Shown: positions 1-10,411, counted from the stretch's first letter. The stretch is DNA of 64,000 nt from Rhizobiales bacterium IMCC20636 (GCA_016865015.1 CP018226.1:2325001-2389000), one strand, 5' to 3'. Numbers and translations are program-made. Notes: generated from the sequence alone by a model not told the origin.

Positions 1-511
1 CTTTGCTCTGGCTGACAGTGAGGGCGGCACCTACGACATCACGCCTTACGGCACTGAGGCGATGCATGTGTTGCGTGCCGAAAAAGGCTTTATCATTGTC
101 GGGCAGGACACCGATGGAACGGCCACACCATTTGATCTGGGGATGAACTGGATCGTGAAAAAGTCAGGAGACTTCGTCGGACGGCGTTCGCTGTCCCGTT
201 CGGACACGTCCCGGGACGACCGCAAACAATTGGTTGGCCTCGTGACCGAACAGCCCGATTTCGTGTTGATGGAAGGGACTCAAATCATTGGCAGCAAGGA
301 TGAGGGCGCGGTTCCGGTTGTCATGCTTGGGCATGTTACCTCCAGTTATTTCAGTCCAAATCTGGGCAGATCAATTGCGATGGCAATGGTGGAACGCGGG
401 CAGGGGCGGGCTGGCGAAACGCTTTATGCATCGCGAAAAGGCGAGGCGCCGATGGCCGTCCGTGTGGTTGGCACAGATTTTCTGAAGGAGCGCAGCGATG
501 GCACAATCTGA
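1..511 (+). CDS. soxA: Sarcosine oxidase alpha subunit, C-terminal part (truncated by window start)
   Basis: The frame is open from the first bases of the window and ends at 511; the start lies outside. The visible ~169 residues are the C-terminal aminomethyltransferase-like (GcvT) part of the large subunit of heterotetrameric sarcosine oxidase. It contains the family stretch YGTEAMHVLRAEKGFIIVGQ followed by DTDGT and a typical C-terminal beta-barrel with VGLV and LGHVTSSYFSP. In the family this domain takes the methylene group from oxidised sarcosine onto tetrahydrofolate. The next gene, soxG, overlaps it by 14 bases, as in soxBDAG operons, so soxB and soxD are expected upstream. The methionine at base 62 is internal, because homology continues before it. 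Confidence 0.93.
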   Translation, partial: FALADSEGGTYDITPYGTEAMHVLRAEKGFIIVGQDTDGTATPFDLGMNWIVKKSGDFVGRRSLSRSDTSRDDRKQLVGLVTEQPDFVLMEGTQIIGSKDEGAVPVVMLGHVTSSYFSPNLGRSIAMAMVERGQGRAGETLYASRKGEAPMAVRVVGTDFLKERSDGTI

Positions 512-1160
512 TCCAACGTTAAAGCCACCACAAGGCCGACCAGAGCGATTGAGTGCACTCGCTCATCGCGCGCCACTGTCTGGTGATGAGGGGTTGACGA
601 TGCAGGAGGCAGCCCATCTGGGAAAGCTGGTTTTACGCCTTGATGAGAGCGTGGCTGGAACAATTGTTCCAGACGCGCTGAATGGGGTTCATCTGCCGAC
701 GCTTCCATGCTGTTCTGACACATCTGCAACAGGTACTTTATCAGTGTTGTGGCTTGGTCCGGACGAGTGGATGATCGTCAGTGAAGCGGGCACTGAGCAG
801 ACTTTGCAAACCGAGCTTGAATTGCAATTGAAAGGGCAGCATTTCCAGTTGTCCAATGTGACAGATTATTATGTGTGTATCGACATTACAGGCCCTCAGA
901 CCCGGGAAATCCTGATGAACCTGACCACTCTGGATATGCACAGGCGGTCCTTTGAGGCCGGGCAGGTGAAAGGCTCCATATTGGGCCACGCCAATGCATT
1001 TGTTTGGCAGTTGCACACTGATACAGGAGCCACCGAAACGTTTCGTCTGATCGTTCGCTCTTCCATGGCTGATTATCTGTGGTGCCTTATCAGCCGATCA
1101 GCGCGCTTGTTTGGAATGGCAGAAGAAACGCCGCTTTCGGGTGAGCGGTTGGTAATTTGA
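498..1160 (+). CDS. soxG: Sarcosine oxidase gamma subunit
   Basis: A 220-residue protein that matches SoxG in length and in the segment WLGPDEWMIV, a hallmark of the gamma subunit. SoxG is a small subunit of the soluble heterotetrameric enzyme that oxidises sarcosine to glycine, H2O2 and methylene-tetrahydrofolate; it stabilises the alpha subunit and resembles the GcvT fold. The ATG at 498 overlaps the end of soxA and has AAGGAG a few bases upstream, so translation is probably coupled. It is the last gene of the sox operon here, because the following 105 bases lead to a gene of unrelated function. Confidence 0.92.
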   Translation: MAQSDPTLKPPQGRPERLSALAHRAPLSGDEGLTMQEAAHLGKLVLRLDESVAGTIVPDALNGVHLPTLPCCSDTSATGTLSVLWLGPDEWMIVSEAGTEQTLQTELELQLKGQHFQLSNVTDYYVCIDITGPQTREILMNLTTLDMHRRSFEAGQVKGSILGHANAFVWQLHTDTGATETFRLIVRSSMADYLWCLISRSARLFGMAEETPLSGERLVI

Positions 1161-1233
1161 CGCCGCTCGTTAGCGTTGTGTTTATTATCGGTGCAATTTA
1201 ATTGTTCTGTTAAGTTTCAACTAGGCCGAGCAT

Positions 1234-1249
1234 GTTAAAACCTTTTAAC
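1234..1249. promoter_or_regulatory. AT-rich inverted repeat upstream of the GGDEF-EAL gene
   Basis: GTTAAAA and TTTTAAC form perfect 7-base arms around CC, 16 bases before the start codon at 1266. It could be a protein binding site or a weak hairpin in the leader. The TTAA spacing does not fit the CtrA consensus exactly, so no regulator is assigned. Confidence 0.25.
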
Positions 1250-1265
1250 TCAAAGGGTTTCCAAT

Positions 1266-3680
1266 ATGCGCATTCGCACAGTCCTGCTTATTGCATTCTT
1301 TATTGCCGCGATTCTTCCAACAGCCATTTTTGGCTTATGGTCGTATAATCATGCGGTGCAGCGGGAATTTGCAGAAGTAAAAGACCGGCATCTGTTGCTG
1401 GCACAAAACCTGGGCGCTGCACTGACCCGATATCACACGGATCTGATGGGGACCTTGAAGGTAATATCGTCTGCATTGGTATCTGATCAGAAAACGCCTG
1501 ATCTCAAACCCTTGATGTCAGAACTCAATATTGCCAAGGTGTTTCTGGTTGAGGAGCTGTCAGGTTCCGTAATTGCGCAGACTCATCTCGGAAACGATGC
1601 GGATACCGAGTTGTTGTCGGCTAAACTCATCGCACTGGCCGGGTCCATCGCTCAGCGTGATAAAGTCACTTTTTCCCCTGTCGTGGCCACAAAAACGCAT
1701 GGAAATGTGCTGTTGGGGGCTTATCGACACGCAGATAATCTGACCATCGCACTGATTTCGACGGCGTATTTCATGGACCTTGGAGAGCAGATTTCCTTTG
1801 GAAAAAATGGCCATGCGGCAATCGTGGATGGTGCCGGGAACGTTCTGTTTCATCCCATACCAGAATGGATGGCTGAACGGAAAAACCTTGCCAAGGTTTC
1901 AGCTGTGGCCCGGATGATAAATGGCGAAACTGGCATAGAACAGTTTTTCTCCCCCGCATTCCAGGGAGACATGATCGCTGGTGTGACGGCCGTCAAAGGA
2001 CCGGGTTGGGGTGTCATGATCCCTCAACCTATTGAAGAGATTTATGGAAAGGTCAGGGAGAACAGCAATTCCATCATATTGGCATTGGTGATTGGATGGA
2101 CTTTGGCCGCGATCTTTGTCTGGCTGTTCGTGAATTCTCTGATCCGACCCATGGAAGAACTTTTGCAATCGATCAGACAGAACGCCAGAGAGAAGCAACT
2201 TCATCCTGTGCGGGTGCGTCTCGGTCTGGTGCCGTTGCGGGAAGTCTGGCAGTTGAAACTTGGCTATAATGCGATGGTTGGCCGGGTCGCGCAGGCGACT
2301 GAAATCGTGTCTGCCATGGCATTCACTGATGGTGTGACCGGATTGGCCAATCGTAAGCGATTTGAGCAAATTACATCGAAACTGCTTCAAAACTGCGAAG
2401 GGGATGCCGCGCGGGGCATCGTTGCTTTCATCGATCTTGATGATTTCAAGCAGGTCAATGACGTTCATGGCCACAGTTATGGCGACCGGTTCCTGAGGGA
2501 ATGCGCACGCAGGCTTACTGAGTTGGTTCAGGAAGCCGAACACACCTTCTTCGGGGATGAGATTGTTGAACACCCACCGATTGCCGCGCGTGTTGGCGGC
2601 GATGAGTTTGCAATCATATTTCCAGGATTGACAGAAGAAGCGGATATCAGACGTTTCATGAATTTGGTTCGCGATGTTCTGTCACAGCAATCGACAATCC
2701 TTCCGGAAATTGCCATTTGCAGTGCGAGCATAGGCTGCGCACGCTATCCTGAGGATAGCTCAAACCTTGATGAGCTGCTTAAACGTGCAGATATTGCCAT
2801 GTATCACGCAAAAAAATCCGGCAAGAATCGTTTTGATATGTATTCCTCCGAAATGGGGATGATGACAGCAGCAGAGCTTTGCGTTGCTGTCGACAGTGCT
2901 ATCGACAATGGTCAACTTGTTCTGGAGTATCAGCCAAAGGTCTGCGCCAGAACGAAAGCGCCACGGGGTGTTGAAGCGCTGGTACGCTGGAATCACCCGA
3001 CGCTGGGACGCTTGCTGCCTGACAATTGGATACCGGTTATCGCGCACTCTCCCGTCATGGAACGGCTCGGAGAATGGTTGATCACGCAGGCTATTGAAGA
3101 TCATGGCAAATGGACACGTGCAGGTTTGAATTTGTCCGTTGCGGTCAACGTCACAGCCGGACATTTCTCCAGCCCTAATTTCACAACATCAATTTCACAA
3201 TTGGCACGTGCGCAGAATTTTGATTGCAGCAATATGGAAATCGAAATTACAGAAGACGCATTGTTTGACTGTGAAGTTCACGCGGATAATGTGCTTGAAA
3301 ACCTGCGCGATCAGGGATTCCGTATTTCCATCGACGATTTTGGTACCGGCTATTCGAATATCGCCCGGTTAGCTCAGATGCGCGTGGATTTTCTGAAAAT
3401 TGACAGGTCGGTGATCTCACTGGCTCTGTCTGATAAACGTGTTGCTACTGTGATGGACTGTATCGTCATGATGGCAAAGACGCTTGGCTGCAAAACGGTC
3501 GCAGAAGGTGTCGAAACCCAGGCTGAGGTTGATTTTCTTGCCCGTCACAATATTGATATCATGCAGGGGTTCTATTTCTCAAAGGCGCTGACAGTGGTAG
3601 AGTTGCTGAAATGGTCTCGCGAACACGGCATGGCTGTGAAATCAGATGTGTTTGAACAACGAGCCAGCCACGCAGCTTGA
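1266..3680 (+). CDS. Membrane sensor diguanylate cyclase/phosphodiesterase (Cache-GGDEF-EAL)
   Basis: 804 residues. A transmembrane helix at about 7-28 and another at about 269-291 bracket a ~240-residue periplasmic sensor of Cache type. A short linker leads to a GGDEF domain (about 345-525; LDDFKQVND, GGDEF at 444-448) and an EAL domain (about 540-790; EAL at 570-572, DDFGTGYS at 690, EGVET and QGFYFSKAL later). All catalytic signature residues of both domains are present, so the protein may make and break cyclic di-GMP or be switched by the sensor. The inhibitory RxxD site that normally precedes GGDEF by five residues is not present (PPIAARV there). It is a single-gene unit, converging with xthA only 7 bases downstream. 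The signal sensed is unknown. Confidence 0.93.
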   Translation: MRIRTVLLIAFFIAAILPTAIFGLWSYNHAVQREFAEVKDRHLLLAQNLGAALTRYHTDLMGTLKVISSALVSDQKTPDLKPLMSELNIAKVFLVEELSGSVIAQTHLGNDADTELLSAKLIALAGSIAQRDKVTFSPVVATKTHGNVLLGAYRHADNLTIALISTAYFMDLGEQISFGKNGHAAIVDGAGNVLFHPIPEWMAERKNLAKVSAVARMINGETGIEQFFSPAFQGDMIAGVTAVKGPGWGVMIPQPIEEIYGKVRENSNSIILALVIGWTLAAIFVWLFVNSLIRPMEELLQSIRQNAREKQLHPVRVRLGLVPLREVWQLKLGYNAMVGRVAQATEIVSAMAFTDGVTGLANRKRFEQITSKLLQNCEGDAARGIVAFIDLDDFKQVNDVHGHSYGDRFLRECARRLTELVQEAEHTFFGDEIVEHPPIAARVGGDEFAIIFPGLTEEADIRRFMNLVRDVLSQQSTILPEIAICSASIGCARYPEDSSNLDELLKRADIAMYHAKKSGKNRFDMYSSEMGMMTAAELCVAVDSAIDNGQLVLEYQPKVCARTKAPRGVEALVRWNHPTLGRLLPDNWIPVIAHSPVMERLGEWLITQAIEDHGKWTRAGLNLSVAVNVTAGHFSSPNFTTSISQLARAQNFDCSNMEIEITEDALFDCEVHADNVLENLRDQGFRISIDDFGTGYSNIARLAQMRVDFLKIDRSVISLALSDKRVATVMDCIVMMAKTLGCKTVAEGVETQAEVDFLARHNIDIMQGFYFSKALTVVELLKWSREHGMAVKSDVFEQRASHAA

Positions 3681-3687
3681 AACAAGT

Positions 3688-4461
3688 TTAGATGTCGATC
3701 CAGACCGGCACGTGATCGGATGGCTTTTCCCAGGCCCTGACATGTTTGTCGACCTCGCACCGGCGCAGCATGTCGGCGACACCGGGCGACAACAACAGAT
3801 GGTCGATCCGGATGCCGTTGTTTTTCTGCCAGGCACCGGCTTGGTAATCCCAGAATGTGTATGCCTGATCCTGATTGGTCTGGCGCAGCGCATCTGTCAG
3901 TCCCATATTTTTCAGTCTGAAAAAAGCAGAACGGGTTTCCGGGCGATAAAGCGCGTCCCCTTCCCATGCTTTCGGATCATGACAATCAATCGGTTGGGGG
4001 ATGACGTTATAGTCCCCGGCGAGAATGAAATCCTCTTCCGCCTTCAACTGAGCTTCTGCCCAGGACTGCAGGCGATCCATCCAACCCAGCTTGTAGGGGA
4101 ATTTGGGAGTGTCCACCGGATTGCCATTTGGAAGATAGAGTGACGCGACGCGCACCATTTTCCCCTCCACAGCGATAAGTGCCGAGATAAATCGCGCCTG
4201 CTCATCACTGTCATCACCCGGCAGGCCGCGTTGCACGTCTTCAAGTGGTGTTTTGGAAAACAGGGCTACGCCGTTGAAGCCCTTTTGCCCATGTGTATGA
4301 ACCTCATAGCCCATATCTTCAAACACAGTGCGGGGGAAATTTTCATCAATCGATTTGATTTCCTGCAAGGCAACCAGATCCGGTTCAGCCTCTTTCAACC
4401 ATGCCTGAAGGGTTTCAAGGCGTGCCTTGATGCCGTTTATGTTCCATGTTGCAATCTTCAT
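3688..4461 (-). CDS. xthA: Exodeoxyribonuclease III
   Basis: Endonuclease/exonuclease/phosphatase-fold enzyme that cleaves DNA at abasic sites and degrades 3' ends in base excision repair. The start at 4461 gives MKIATWNINGIKAR, the classic N-terminus, and 257 residues; an 11-residue longer frame from 4494 is possible but would overlap erpA. Conserved residues are visible in order: NINGI, LQEIK (metal-binding Glu), YLPNG (Tyr), GDYNV (Asp and Asn), RIDHLLLS and the C-terminal SDHVPVW. It follows erpA on the same strand with 4 bases between, so the two are probably cotranscribed. It converges with the GGDEF-EAL gene. Confidence 0.95.
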   Translation of the reverse strand: MKIATWNINGIKARLETLQAWLKEAEPDLVALQEIKSIDENFPRTVFEDMGYEVHTHGQKGFNGVALFSKTPLEDVQRGLPGDDSDEQARFISALIAVEGKMVRVASLYLPNGNPVDTPKFPYKLGWMDRLQSWAEAQLKAEEDFILAGDYNVIPQPIDCHDPKAWEGDALYRPETRSAFFRLKNMGLTDALRQTNQDQAYTFWDYQAGAWQKNNGIRIDHLLLSPGVADMLRRCEVDKHVRAWEKPSDHVPVWIDI

Positions 4462-4465
4462 GAAC

Positions 4466-4846
4466 TTAAATCGAGAAAGAAGTTCCGCATCCACAGGACG
4501 CGGTGGCGTTGGGATTGGTGATCTGGAACGACTGACCCATCAGGTCATCGACAAAATCGATTTCAGAACCTTCCAGAAAGGGCAACGAGATGGGGTCTAT
4601 CAGAATGGTTGCACCGTCACGGCGCAATACCAGATCATCTTTCTCTACATCGTCTACGAGATCGTATTTGTAGGAAAACCCTGAACAACCGCCGCCATCC
4701 ACGCTGATGCGCAGAGATTTTCCATAGGCTTCAGAGGCAAGAATTTTTGCGACGCGCAATGCTGCACGCTCTGTCACCGTGACAGAGGTGGGCGCGGTCT
4801 GTGGCTTTGCGACCGTTGAGGTCGATTGTTGTGCTGTACTGGTCAT
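4466..4846 (-). CDS. erpA: Iron-sulfur cluster insertion protein, A-type carrier
   Basis: A 126-residue HesB/IscA-family scaffold that delivers iron-sulfur clusters to apoproteins. The three cluster-binding cysteines are present: one in GGGCSGFSY and two in the C-terminal SCGCGTSF. The start at 4846 is preceded by AAGGGTGG and leaves a short Thr/Ser/Gln-rich N-terminal tail; a TTG further upstream at 4915 would add 23 unlike residues and is less likely. It shares a 119-base divergent promoter region with dgt. The order dgt-erpA-xthA is common in Rhizobiales and supports the ErpA name over other A-type carriers. Confidence 0.92.
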   Translation of the reverse strand: MTSTAQQSTSTVAKPQTAPTSVTVTERAALRVAKILASEAYGKSLRISVDGGGCSGFSYKYDLVDDVEKDDLVLRRDGATILIDPISLPFLEGSEIDFVDDLMGQSFQITNPNATASCGCGTSFSI

Positions 4847-4965
4847 GTTGATCCACCCTTTTGCGGAACATCTGCTATAGAACAAAGAGGTAGGCGTGTG
4901 ATCACCGCAAGTCAAACCTGATCATCTCTTTTGTAGTCGTTTCGAGCAAGTGGCAGAGTAGATAT

Positions 4966-6180
4966 ATGAAATCAGATGAGTTGCCAGATACGCTGGACTT
5001 CTCAGGTATCGGATTTGGATTCGCCGACAGAGCAATTTATGCTGTCGATCCGAAACAGACCCGTGGCCGGGTGTTTACAGAACCCGAAAGTCCGACACGG
5101 ACGCCATTCCAGCGTGACCGGGACAGAATCATCCATTCCAATGCGTTCCGCCGTTTGATGCACAAGACACAGGTGTTCATTTCCGATGAAGGAGATCATT
5201 ACCGCACACGGCTGACCCACTCGATTGAAGTGGCTCAAATCGCGCGCTCCATTGCGCGCGCTTTCAGGCTTGATGAGGATTTGACCGAGGCTTTGGCTCT
5301 GGCGCATGATTTTGGCCACACTCCTTTTGGCCATGCTGGTGAACGGGCACTGGATGCGGCAATGGCTGAATTTGGCGGATTTGATCACAATCTTCAAAGT
5401 CTTCGAATTGTCAGCAAGATGGAGCGCCGCTATCCCCGTTTTGACGGTCTCAATTTGAGCTGGGAGACCTTGGAAGGGCTGGCGAAACACAATGGTCCGG
5501 TTGCAGGCCCGCTGGCAGACAGCATTCGCGAGTTGCTACCGAATCTGGATTTGCAGTTGGATGGTTATGCCAGCCTGGAAGCGCAAGCCGCCGCTCTGTC
5601 GGATGACATTGCATATGATACGCATGATATAGATGACGGACTGCGCTCGGGCCTGCTGAATCTGAAGCAATTGGAAGATGTGCCCTTGTTGCGCGGCTTG
5701 CTGAACGACATTGCAGATGAGTTTCCCGGTCTTGACGAAGAGCGGACGCGGCATGAATTGTCGCGCAGGCTGATAACAGTCATGGTTGAGGATGTGATAC
5801 GTCAAACACAGCGCGCGCTGTTGGACCTTCGACCAGGCTCTGTGGATGACATCAGAAATGCCGGCACCGCAGTTCTGCGTTTCTCTGATCGGTTCAGCCG
5901 ACAAGAAAGCGAATTGAAGGCGTTTCTTTTCAAACAACTCTACCGTCATCCCGCGTTGATGAACAGAATGACGGCGGCAGAGGCCGTTGTAAAAAACCTG
6001 TTCACTGCCTATTTCCAGACTGTTGAAGAAATCCCGTTGCGATGGCGTCAACAATTTGTTCAAGGGACAGCCGGGGCCAGTGAAGCAAAAATGGCCAGAA
6101 TGGTCGCCGACTATATTGCCGGAATGACAGACGTATTCGCAGATCAGGAACATGGGCGCCTTTTTGGACCCAAGGTTTGA
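4966..6180 (+). CDS. dgt: Deoxyguanosinetriphosphate triphosphohydrolase-like protein
   Basis: 404 residues of the HD-domain dNTPase family, which hydrolyses dNTPs to nucleosides and triphosphate and so helps set nucleotide pools. Metal ligands are seen in [17 protein letters not shown], then [19 protein letters not shown] (HD motif), and a later [17 protein letters not shown]. The N-terminal [20 protein letters not shown] stretch is also characteristic. Length fits the shorter type 2 dGTPase-like proteins rather than the 505-residue enzyme of E. coli. It is transcribed away from erpA and lies about 97 bases before argS, with which it may be cotranscribed. Confidence 0.94.
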   Translation: MKSDELPDTLDFSGIGFGFADRAIYAVDPKQTRGRVFTEPESPTRTPFQRDRDRIIHSNAFRRLMHKTQVFISDEGDHYRTRLTHSIEVAQIARSIARAFRLDEDLTEALALAHDFGHTPFGHAGERALDAAMAEFGGFDHNLQSLRIVSKMERRYPRFDGLNLSWETLEGLAKHNGPVAGPLADSIRELLPNLDLQLDGYASLEAQAAALSDDIAYDTHDIDDGLRSGLLNLKQLEDVPLLRGLLNDIADEFPGLDEERTRHELSRRLITVMVEDVIRQTQRALLDLRPGSVDDIRNAGTAVLRFSDRFSRQESELKAFLFKQLYRHPALMNRMTAAEAVVKNLFTAYFQTVEEIPLRWRQQFVQGTAGASEAKMARMVADYIAGMTDVFADQEHGRLFGPKV

Positions 6181-6277
6181 CCGCAGCGCTAAAAACCTTT
6201 AGGTGCAGCGCACATTTCCAACAGTTCTGTTGCTGAAAATCCAGCCAGTTACTGCACTCATTCAAAAACAGATAGCT

Positions 6278-8053
6278 ATGAACATTTACGCAGAATTTGC
6301 CCAAAAAATGCTCCCGTTGATCGAGGCGTCGAGCCTGCTTGCAGGAGTTGATGCCGATACACGAGCAAAACTTCCTCTGGATCGTATCGTCGTGGAACCG
6401 CCAAGAGACGTTTCCCATGGTGATATGGCAACCAACGCAGCTTTGGTGCTAGCCAAAGGCTTGCGGCAAAAACCACGTGACATTGCGGAGGCTATTGCAG
6501 CTTTATTGTCTGACAATGCCGCAGCGTTGAATGTGCAGTCTGTCAGTATTGCGGGGCCCGGCTTTATCAACATCACGCTGGAACATAGCGTCTGGCAATC
6601 GATCATTGGCGAGGTTTTGCACAATGGAAAGAATTTTGGCCGTCCGGATCTGGGGCAGGGCGAAAAGATCAACGTTGAATATGTCTCGGCCAATCCCACC
6701 GGCCCGATGCATGTGGGGCATTGCCGGGGTGCGGTATTCGGTGATGCATTGGCAACCCTGCTGTCCTTTTCAGGTTTTGATGTCACGCGCGAATATTACA
6801 TCAATGATGCAGGCGCGCAGGTGGACGTGTTGGCACGCTCTGCGTTTTTGAGATATCGCGAAGCTCTGGGTGAGAATATTGGCGACATACCTGAAGGCTT
6901 TTACCCAGGCACCTATCTTGTACCACTGGGCGAGCAATTGAAGGACCAGTACGGTTCCACTTTGCTTGATATGGATGAGACAGATTGGCTTCCCCTCATC
7001 AAGAGAGCAGCTATTTCAGCGATGATGGATTTGATCCGGGCCGATTTAGAGAAACTCGGGGTCGCTCATGATCTGTTCTTTTCGGAGCAGTCACTGACAC
7101 AGGACGGGCATGATCGCGTTGCAGAAATGATCGACGATCTGACGGATCGGAATTTGATCTATCGCGGCACATTGCCACCGCCAAAAGGCAAATTGCCTGA
7201 CGATTGGGAAGACCGTGAACAGACGCTTTTCAGATCGACATTATATGGTGACGATGTTGATCGTGCGTTGTTGAAGTCAGATGGCAGTTATACATATTTT
7301 GCCTCCGATATTGCCTATCATTTTGACAAGTATAAGCGTGGATTCAACCTGATGGTCGACGTGCTTGGCGCCGATCATCAGGGTTATTTGAAGAGAATGA
7401 CCGCTGCGGTGAAGGCAATTTCGGCTGGAAATGCGAGCCTGGACATTCGATTCTGTCAGTTGGTCAACCTGTTTCGGGACGGTCAACCGGTAAAAATGTC
7501 GAAACGTTCGGGAAATCTTGTGACGCTTGCAGACGTTGTTGAAGAGGTCGGACGTGATGTGACCCGCTTCATTATGCTGTATCGAAAAAATGACGCGACA
7601 CTGGATTTTGACTTCACAAAAGTCCTCGAACAATCGAAGGATAATCCAGTATTTTACGTGCAATATGCACATGCACGCACACATTCAACATTCGCGCAAG
7701 CTGTTGAAGTTTTTGATGAAAAAATTCTGGATGACCTGGATCAGGTGGATGTTTCGGCTTTGACTGACGCAAGCGAATTGGCGCTTATGCGCAAGCTTGC
7801 AGAGTATCCGCGGATTGTGGAAGCAGCGGCGAAATTCTATGAGCCACATCGTGTAGCATTTTATCTAAATGATTTAGCAAGTGCGTTTCATGGTCATTGG
7901 AACAGAGGCAAAGATTTGCCCCAATTACGATTTATTAAAGATGATAATGAAAAATTGACCAGAGCACGCTTAGCTCTTGTTCTGGCGGTGCAAATTGTCC
8001 TGCGCTCCGGCTTGAATCTGCTGGGAGTAGATGCGCGGGAGGAATTGCGATAG
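6278..8053 (+). CDS. argS: Arginyl-tRNA synthetase
   Basis: Class I synthetase of 591 residues that charges tRNA-Arg. The start at 6278 ([11 protein letters not shown]) is chosen because alphaproteobacterial ArgS begins this way; the frame is open 75 bases further up but the extra residues do not look like the family. The ATP-binding HIGH motif appears as HVGH in [14 protein letters not shown], and KMSKS appears as KMSKR in VKMSKRSGN. The N-terminal ArgS additional domain and the C-terminal anticodon-binding (DALR) domain, ending [12 protein letters not shown], are intact. Confidence 0.96.
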   Translation: MNIYAEFAQKMLPLIEASSLLAGVDADTRAKLPLDRIVVEPPRDVSHGDMATNAALVLAKGLRQKPRDIAEAIAALLSDNAAALNVQSVSIAGPGFINITLEHSVWQSIIGEVLHNGKNFGRPDLGQGEKINVEYVSANPTGPMHVGHCRGAVFGDALATLLSFSGFDVTREYYINDAGAQVDVLARSAFLRYREALGENIGDIPEGFYPGTYLVPLGEQLKDQYGSTLLDMDETDWLPLIKRAAISAMMDLIRADLEKLGVAHDLFFSEQSLTQDGHDRVAEMIDDLTDRNLIYRGTLPPPKGKLPDDWEDREQTLFRSTLYGDDVDRALLKSDGSYTYFASDIAYHFDKYKRGFNLMVDVLGADHQGYLKRMTAAVKAISAGNASLDIRFCQLVNLFRDGQPVKMSKRSGNLVTLADVVEEVGRDVTRFIMLYRKNDATLDFDFTKVLEQSKDNPVFYVQYAHARTHSTFAQAVEVFDEKILDDLDQVDVSALTDASELALMRKLAEYPRIVEAAAKFYEPHRVAFYLNDLASAFHGHWNRGKDLPQLRFIKDDNEKLTRARLALVLAVQIVLRSGLNLLGVDAREELR

Positions 8054-8127
8054 CATAGATGATGATTTGCAGGCGCAGTTTTTACGAATGCATCAGTGAA
8101 TTTGGTTAACGAAAGAGACGCCTTGTT

Positions 8128-10329
8128 ATGTCCGAGTATGTGTATGACAAAAACAAGCCGGGACAATCAGCCGGTGCTGGAGACGATCATGTTTCGGGCG
8201 ATGCTGGTTCCGGAATGACCTCCTCAGGAAGACCTGCTGCGCAGCAAAGCCGTAGTTCGGCTTCTGAAGCTGCTTGGGAAAACGATGATTGGTCGATGCG
8301 GTCCTCTTCCGTTTCCGATGACGATGATCCGCTGATCAAGCTTGCGCGCCTGATGGAGCAGAATGAACGGAATTTCGAGGCCGCTGCCCAACGATCAGAC
8401 GATGGTGGTTCCGGCAGAACTTCGGGCGCGTATTCGCCTGAGGCTGCGCCAGCTGCTGAGGCTCGCCAACCACAAACCTATCAGGCTGAGCCACAAATGG
8501 CCGATCAGAACCTGTCCCCGGAGCCGGTCTATCATCATGCGCCGCAAGAGCCTGATTATGTGCCAGCCAGTGATTTCTCAGGGCAGGGTGACAGTCGGTA
8601 TGCTGGATCGGGCGCAGCGGTTGCAGAAGCGCCAGCTTCCCGTCGATCTCCTCCTCCGGTATTTACAGACCAGGCCGATGATCAGCAATATGATCCGTTT
8701 GCGCCAGGTGGTTCTGCCCAGCCTCTTCCGGAACGGGATTTTGACGTTTCCAGGATTCCACGGGCGATTAGACCGGCCGTTTCCGTTGAACAGTCCCAAA
8801 GGGGTGGTTTGCACGGCAGCGCCAGTCAAGACCAGACTGAAGCTGACCATGTTCAGGAGCCGCCCGCAGTGGTGGCCCGCCAGCCTCAACCCGCAGCGCC
8901 GAGGCCGCCATCCGCACCGATGCCAGCCGCATCTATGCCAGCTCCAACTATGAATGAACCGGTGGCGGGACAACCCGACCCGATTGCTGCCGAGCTCCAG
9001 CGTTACGTCGATGCGAATGACCTCGCTCAATCCAACAGATCCAATGCGGCACCGCAGGTGCAGGCGGCAACCTCTGTCCAGCCGGCCTCAGAATTAGCTG
9101 CTGCTCCTGCATCGCAGCCTGATTTTTCATATTTGCGGGAAGTGGAGGACTTGCGTGTACCGCCTCGTCAGACTTTGCATGAGCAGCCTTCTGAGCCGGA
9201 TGTCTCCGAGCAGGACACCGCGCAATACGCAGCATCACAGACCGAAGAAGCTGACGTGCTTTACGATGGCTATGAAGATGATGAAAATGGTGGCCTGTTT
9301 GCCAGTCGTGGCATGATGGTGGCGGCCGGTGTCATGGCCTTTGTCTTGCTTGGCGGGGGTGCCCTGTTAGCCTATCAGGCCATTTTCTCCAGCGATGATG
9401 GTGGTCCGCCGCCACTCGTTCTGGCGGACAAGAATCCCGTCCGGATGCTACCTGATGGTCAGGCCGCAGATACCAGCGGTTCCGGTGATATACCTTTGAC
9501 CAGTGAAGGCGATTTTTCAAATGGCGTGATCCAGCCGGGCGCTGAAACACCCATCGCACGTATCAATCCCAATATTGACCCGGATAGAACTGTCCGGCAA
9601 ATTGGTGCCAATGGCAATGGCAGTCAATCAGAAGGAATAGCTCCCCGGAGTGTTCGTACATTCAAGGTGAATCCTGATGGCAGTATTGTTGCCGAACCGG
9701 CGACCACAGTTGACAACAACTCAAACGCCATTCAGCCCAGAACCGTTGCAACTCAACAGGTGTCAGGAGATGGGCAGTTTGTGTCTGCACCCGCGACACA
9801 AACCGACGGCGGAACACCTCTTCCACGGGCGCGTCCAGGGAGCGCAACTTCCGCACCGGCCAATTCTTCTGGTGCCACAGGCATACAGCCACGCGTAGTA
9901 GCCAACAATACTACCAATGCGAGTGGACGCGCCGATTTGCCCGTTGCTCCACGAGTCTCGGTCGGGAACAATGCGCCGACCTTCAATCAGAACGCTCCAT
10001 CGGTTCAGCCTTCGGCAAATACCGCAACGGCGAGCGCTCCTTCAGCCACTGTCGCACCGGCAGCACCTACTGCCGCAGTTGGAGACTTTGTTGTGCAGGT
10101 GTCCTCGCAGCGGTCTGAAGAGGCCGCACGTTCAGCCTTTGTTGGACTGCAACGACGTTTCCCTTCGGTGCTTGGCAATCAGTCACCCGACATAGCGCGT
10201 GCTGATTTAGGGTCCAGAGGCGTGTTCTATCGCGTCCGGGTGGGGCCAATGGAAACCCGCGTTGCTGCAGCCAATTTCTGTGAGACCCTGAAGAATGCAG
10301 GCGGCGATTGCATCGTAGCGCGACGTTGA
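8128..10329 (+). CDS. Large single-pass membrane protein with C-terminal SPOR domain
   Basis: 733 residues in three parts. Residues 1 to about 390 are a cytoplasmic low-complexity region rich in Pro, Ala, Gln, Ser and Asp. A transmembrane helix follows at about 394-418, then a disordered Asn/Thr/Pro/Ala-rich periplasmic linker, and a SPOR domain at about 650-731 (GDFVVQVSSQ through VRVGPMETRVAA). SPOR domains bind peptidoglycan glycan strands lacking stem peptides, at sites of division. The gene sits between argS and nagZ, a conserved position in Rhizobiales, and with nagZ and scpAB forms an envelope and chromosome group. A direct role in division is inference from the domain. Confidence 0.88.
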   Translation: MSEYVYDKNKPGQSAGAGDDHVSGDAGSGMTSSGRPAAQQSRSSASEAAWENDDWSMRSSSVSDDDDPLIKLARLMEQNERNFEAAAQRSDDGGSGRTSGAYSPEAAPAAEARQPQTYQAEPQMADQNLSPEPVYHHAPQEPDYVPASDFSGQGDSRYAGSGAAVAEAPASRRSPPPVFTDQADDQQYDPFAPGGSAQPLPERDFDVSRIPRAIRPAVSVEQSQRGGLHGSASQDQTEADHVQEPPAVVARQPQPAAPRPPSAPMPAASMPAPTMNEPVAGQPDPIAAELQRYVDANDLAQSNRSNAAPQVQAATSVQPASELAAAPASQPDFSYLREVEDLRVPPRQTLHEQPSEPDVSEQDTAQYAASQTEEADVLYDGYEDDENGGLFASRGMMVAAGVMAFVLLGGGALLAYQAIFSSDDGGPPPLVLADKNPVRMLPDGQAADTSGSGDIPLTSEGDFSNGVIQPGAETPIARINPNIDPDRTVRQIGANGNGSQSEGIAPRSVRTFKVNPDGSIVAEPATTVDNNSNAIQPRTVATQQVSGDGQFVSAPATQTDGGTPLPRARPGSATSAPANSSGATGIQPRVVANNTTNASGRADLPVAPRVSVGNNAPTFNQNAPSVQPSANTATASAPSATVAPAAPTAAVGDFVVQVSSQRSEEAARSAFVGLQRRFPSVLGNQSPDIARADLGSRGVFYRVRVGPMETRVAAANFCETLKNAGGDCIVARR

Positions 10330-10345
10330 ATGCCAATTAAGTCAA

Positions 10346-10371
10346 CACCGGTCCCTGCTCAGGGGCCGGTG
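10346..10371 (+). terminator. Hairpin between the SPOR gene and nagZ
   Basis: A 10-base-pair stem (CACCGGTCCC with GGGGCCGGTG, one T-G wobble) around a 6-base loop lies 17 bases after the SPOR stop codon. There is no run of T afterwards, so it may be a partial terminator or an intercistronic RNA stabiliser. Confidence 0.4.
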
Positions 10372-10411
10372 ACGGCTTGACGACGGTGAAACCTCGCTCT
10401 AACCACATTCT

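Noticed and set aside
1190-1260. CtrA binding sites upstream of the GGDEF-EAL gene
   Set aside because: TTAA pairs occur, but with spacings of 6 and 8 instead of 7 bases.
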